Of a DNA stretch of 64,000 bases, positions 63,223-64,000 are shown piece by piece (the stretch's first letter is position 1; each line of letters begins with the position of its first letter). Below the pieces are notes generated by a model. The model saw only the letters and a program-made list of their open reading frames with translations. It was not told the origin of the DNA and made no database searches. Source of the DNA: JBJXFK01 sp046155505 (GTDB lineage: Bacteria; Planctomycetota; Phycisphaerae; UBA1845; Fen-1342); assembly GCA_046155505.1 (NCBI GenBank), contig JBJXFK010000060.1, forward strand, positions 1 through 64,000, in the 5' to 3' direction. Position numbers and translations under genes: made by a program.

Positions 63223-63734
63223 GTCAGCAGACCTCCGGGAACGAGCATGGTACCGAGCGGATGGGTGACCGGTGGGGCTTTCAGAATTTTCAATCAGACC
63301 GGGAGAATGTCAGGCGCTCGGCGACCAACGGCTGGACGCGAAGCGGCCATCCGAACGCGACGCGCAAGCGAGTGACCCGAGCGACAGCGAGGGCGGGCGG
63401 GGTAGCCGTGAAGCGTTCGACAGACGCCGCTCGCTGCTGCGCGTGCGTTCACTCGCTTGCGCTTCGCGTTCGGGTCGCTGGCGCTCCGTTCACTCGCTTG
63501 CGCGTCGCGTTCGGGTCGCTGCCGCTCCGGGCACTCGCTTGCGCTTCGCGTTCAGATGGAATTTGTGCCGAAAAGGGGGCCTTGGGGGGTATACTGAGGC
63601 GTCATCTCGACCGAGTTTGCGGGCCGCTGGCGGATTTTTGGAGCGCGCCGCAAGTGTCTGTCCTTTGTCTTGTTAGCGTCGTGCCGGGTGGGTGTCGCCC
63701 GACGGGCGATCGGTCGAGGAGCGAGGATTACGCC
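63223..63734. other. 512-base gene-free region rich in dispersed repeats
   Basis: Between mqnE (minus) and the partial kinase gene (plus). Contains family C-like units: CCATCCGAACGCGACGCGCA at 63346, then CACTCGCTTGCGCTTCGCGT three times at about 63450, 63492 and 63533. A TATACT at 63590-63595, with TTGTGC 21 bases upstream, could be a weak promoter for the kinase gene. No gene is supported. Confidence 0.55.
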
Positions 63735-64000
63735 GTGGCGGAATCGCCCACGCAAGTGCATTCGCGGATCGACTCGACGGTGCGTCGCGAGGAGTTGTCG
63801 CGAATCGTCGAGGATGTGGTCGCACGTCGTGCCGGCGGCGAACGCTTATCAGACGCGGACGTGATCGCGGCTCATCCGCAACTGATGCCGCTGCTGGGCG
63901 ATCGGCTACGCGTACTGCGCATGATCGAGCAGGCCGCCGACGAGAGTTCCGACGCCGAGGTGGTGAGTCGATTTGGGGCTGTGCGCGGCGACGAGCTGCG
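63735..64000 (+). CDS. N-terminus of a probable planctomycete-type Ser/Thr protein kinase (runs off window)
   Basis: 88 codons from a GTG at 63735 (GAGG 11 bases upstream) to the window end, no stop. The pattern LSDADVIAAHPQLMPLLGDRLRVLRMIEQA is the N-terminal helical leader (hPxL...L...L) often seen before the catalytic domain in planctomycete serine/threonine kinases. The kinase domain itself is outside the window, so the call rests on this leader alone. Confidence 0.55.
   Translation, partial: MAESPTQVHSRIDSTVRREELSRIVEDVVARRAGGERLSDADVIAAHPQLMPLLGDRLRVLRMIEQAADESSDAEVVSRFGAVRGDEL

Noticed and set aside
1..64000. tRNA or rRNA genes
   Set aside because: No TTCGA-containing T-arm with a matching cloverleaf and no rRNA-like segment was seen by eye.

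Overview
The window looks like chromosome from a high-GC member of the Planctomycetota, probably a Phycisphaerae-like lineage. The inference rests on several features together: three secreted proteins ending in a paired calcium-loop tail of the 'LTDLAILLAAFG' type (dockerin-like); a PEP-CTERM tail; small membrane proteins ending in a planctomycete-style zinc ribbon; a signal peptidase I with a zinc-ribbon insertion; the futalosine menaquinone enzyme MqnE; and a truncated planctomycete-style kinase N-terminus. No rRNA, tRNA, CRISPR array or intact insertion sequence was seen.

Layout. 0.4-3.8 kb holds rpmF-plsX-fabH-fabD, linking ribosome and fatty-acid/phospholipid synthesis. 4.1-6 kb holds two secreted proteins of unknown role. 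6.2-19.1 kb is mostly minus-strand housekeeping (UvrD/PcrA helicase, an ACT-domain protein, MutY, Obg, Asd) mixed with two large secreted dockerin-tailed proteins and a degenerate NtrC-like protein. 19.4-24 kb is accessory: a membrane protein, a CsgG-like lipoprotein, a tiny exported protein, and a translationally coupled pair consisting of an unknown protein and an HTH-ImmA/IrrE peptidase. 24.2-29.9 kb is a type VI secretion fragment, tssF-tssG-tssH. 30-35.7 kb carries signal peptidase I, an M28 peptidase and a TIM-barrel sugar isomerase-like protein. 36-39.6 kb is a compact minus-strand cluster joining a Vps4-like AAA ATPase with an MIT-like N-terminus, a small protein, a zinc-ribbon membrane protein and an SPFH-like/beta-propeller protein; this is the best candidate for an undescribed system. 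39.8-44.3 kb has an orphan nucleotidyltransferase, a membrane-SGNH-EEP fusion, a second sugar-dehydrogenase-like secreted protein and a dienelactone hydrolase. 44.7-51.3 kb is one very long reading frame: a PEP-CTERM protein fused, across dispersed repeats, to a giant RTX-type beta-roll protein. 51.6-64 kb has an amidohydrolase, a small membrane protein interrupted by an in-frame UGA, a diguanylate cyclase, PriA, a sigma-54 activator, a CheY-like regulator, a flavodoxin-like protein, MqnE and a truncated kinase.

Two classes of repeat run through the window. The first consists of tandem arrays of about 7 bases, often paired as inverted copies, sitting at or very near stop codons (after tssG, the AAA ATPase, the TIM-barrel gene, a sugar dehydrogenase and others); one such palindrome lies in frame inside mqnE. 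The second consists of GC-rich hairpin and 'CGCTCGGGGTTCGG' type repeats, one of which bridges the PEP-CTERM/RTX fusion. Both appear to move or spread, and in at least two places they have altered proteins.
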